The notes under the pieces are model-generated. The model was not told the origin of the DNA. It worked only from the letters and a program-made list of their open reading frames with translations, and searched no databases. DNA of 53,860 bases from Streptomyces niphimycinicus. GTDB taxonomy: Bacteria; Actinomycetota; Actinomycetes; Streptomycetales; Streptomycetaceae. The position numbers and the translations under genes were made by a program. The stretch lies in NCBI RefSeq assembly GCF_018883605.1, contig NZ_JAHLEM010000057.1, positions 1 through 53,860 on the forward strand, in the 5' to 3' direction. Below are positions 53,711-53,860 of the stretch, one piece after another (position 1 is the stretch's first letter; each line of letters begins with the position of its first letter).

Positions 53711-53860
53711 GATCTCTCCTGTCGACTCCATGCGTCACCGACGCCACGTACCCAGTCTGCCCTTCGAATCCAGAGACTCTCAGCGGCTCCCAACGGGCGG
53801 GAACCGATGCCGTATCCGCCACGACTACTGATCCGGGGCAACCCGTGTATCAAGTGGATC

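Overview
The base composition (very G+C rich, strong G/C third-position bias), GTG/TTG starts, TTA-containing regulators and the gene families all point to a Streptomyces chromosome, most likely from the S. hygroscopicus/S. violaceusniger group that makes geldanamycin-type ansamycins (lineage is inference). No rRNA, tRNA, IS element or CRISPR array was seen.

Left flank (1-18.0 kb) is ordinary actinomycete chromosome: a DUF1996 secreted protein cut by the window edge, a D,D-carboxypeptidase, two HAD phosphatases, a lactonase-type beta-propeller, a CbiX-type chelatase, a BadF-type (GlcNAc-kinase-like) ATPase, a scramblase-like protein, uracil-DNA glycosylase, a BNR-repeat protein, an old yellow enzyme with an ArsR regulator that share an operator, an NCS2 permease, a ferredoxin reductase, a DUF305 lipoprotein, an LVIVD protein and a TetR regulator.

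The centre (18.7-43.0 kb) is a compact biosynthetic cluster made of the tailoring half of a geldanamycin/herbimycin-type ansamycin pathway: two LAL regulators with TTA codons, a P450 with its 3Fe-4S ferredoxin, an aminoDHQ-synthase-like cyclase, the five-gene methoxymalonyl-ACP set (O-methyltransferase on the minus strand; 3-hydroxyacyl-CoA dehydrogenase, ACP, acyl-CoA dehydrogenase and FkbH-type glyceryl transferase in one overlapping + strand operon), a GdmN-type O-carbamoyltransferase and a small unknown protein. Facing them is one PKS gene with an aryl-acid loading module and a single elongation module (KS-AT-DH-KR-ACP, methylmalonyl-type AT). There is no second PKS gene, thioesterase, amide synthase, AHBA synthase or C-terminal docking domain, and ordinary genes lie on both sides. 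The cluster therefore looks like an ansamycin pathway collapsed to an aryl-primed diketide synthase, or the remains of one. Paired TAGGGG motifs sit before nearly every transcription unit in it, including the PKS.

Right flank (43.4-53.9 kb) holds a Pht5-like protein with an NTF2-fold partner, a divergent AraC regulator and alpha/beta hydrolase, a class A beta-lactamase-like protein, a lysR remnant, a LysE exporter, a damaged MFS/BtuF-like pair, a cobalamin riboswitch with no B12 or cobalt gene behind it, a VOC protein, a DUF952 protein and a lipoprotein.
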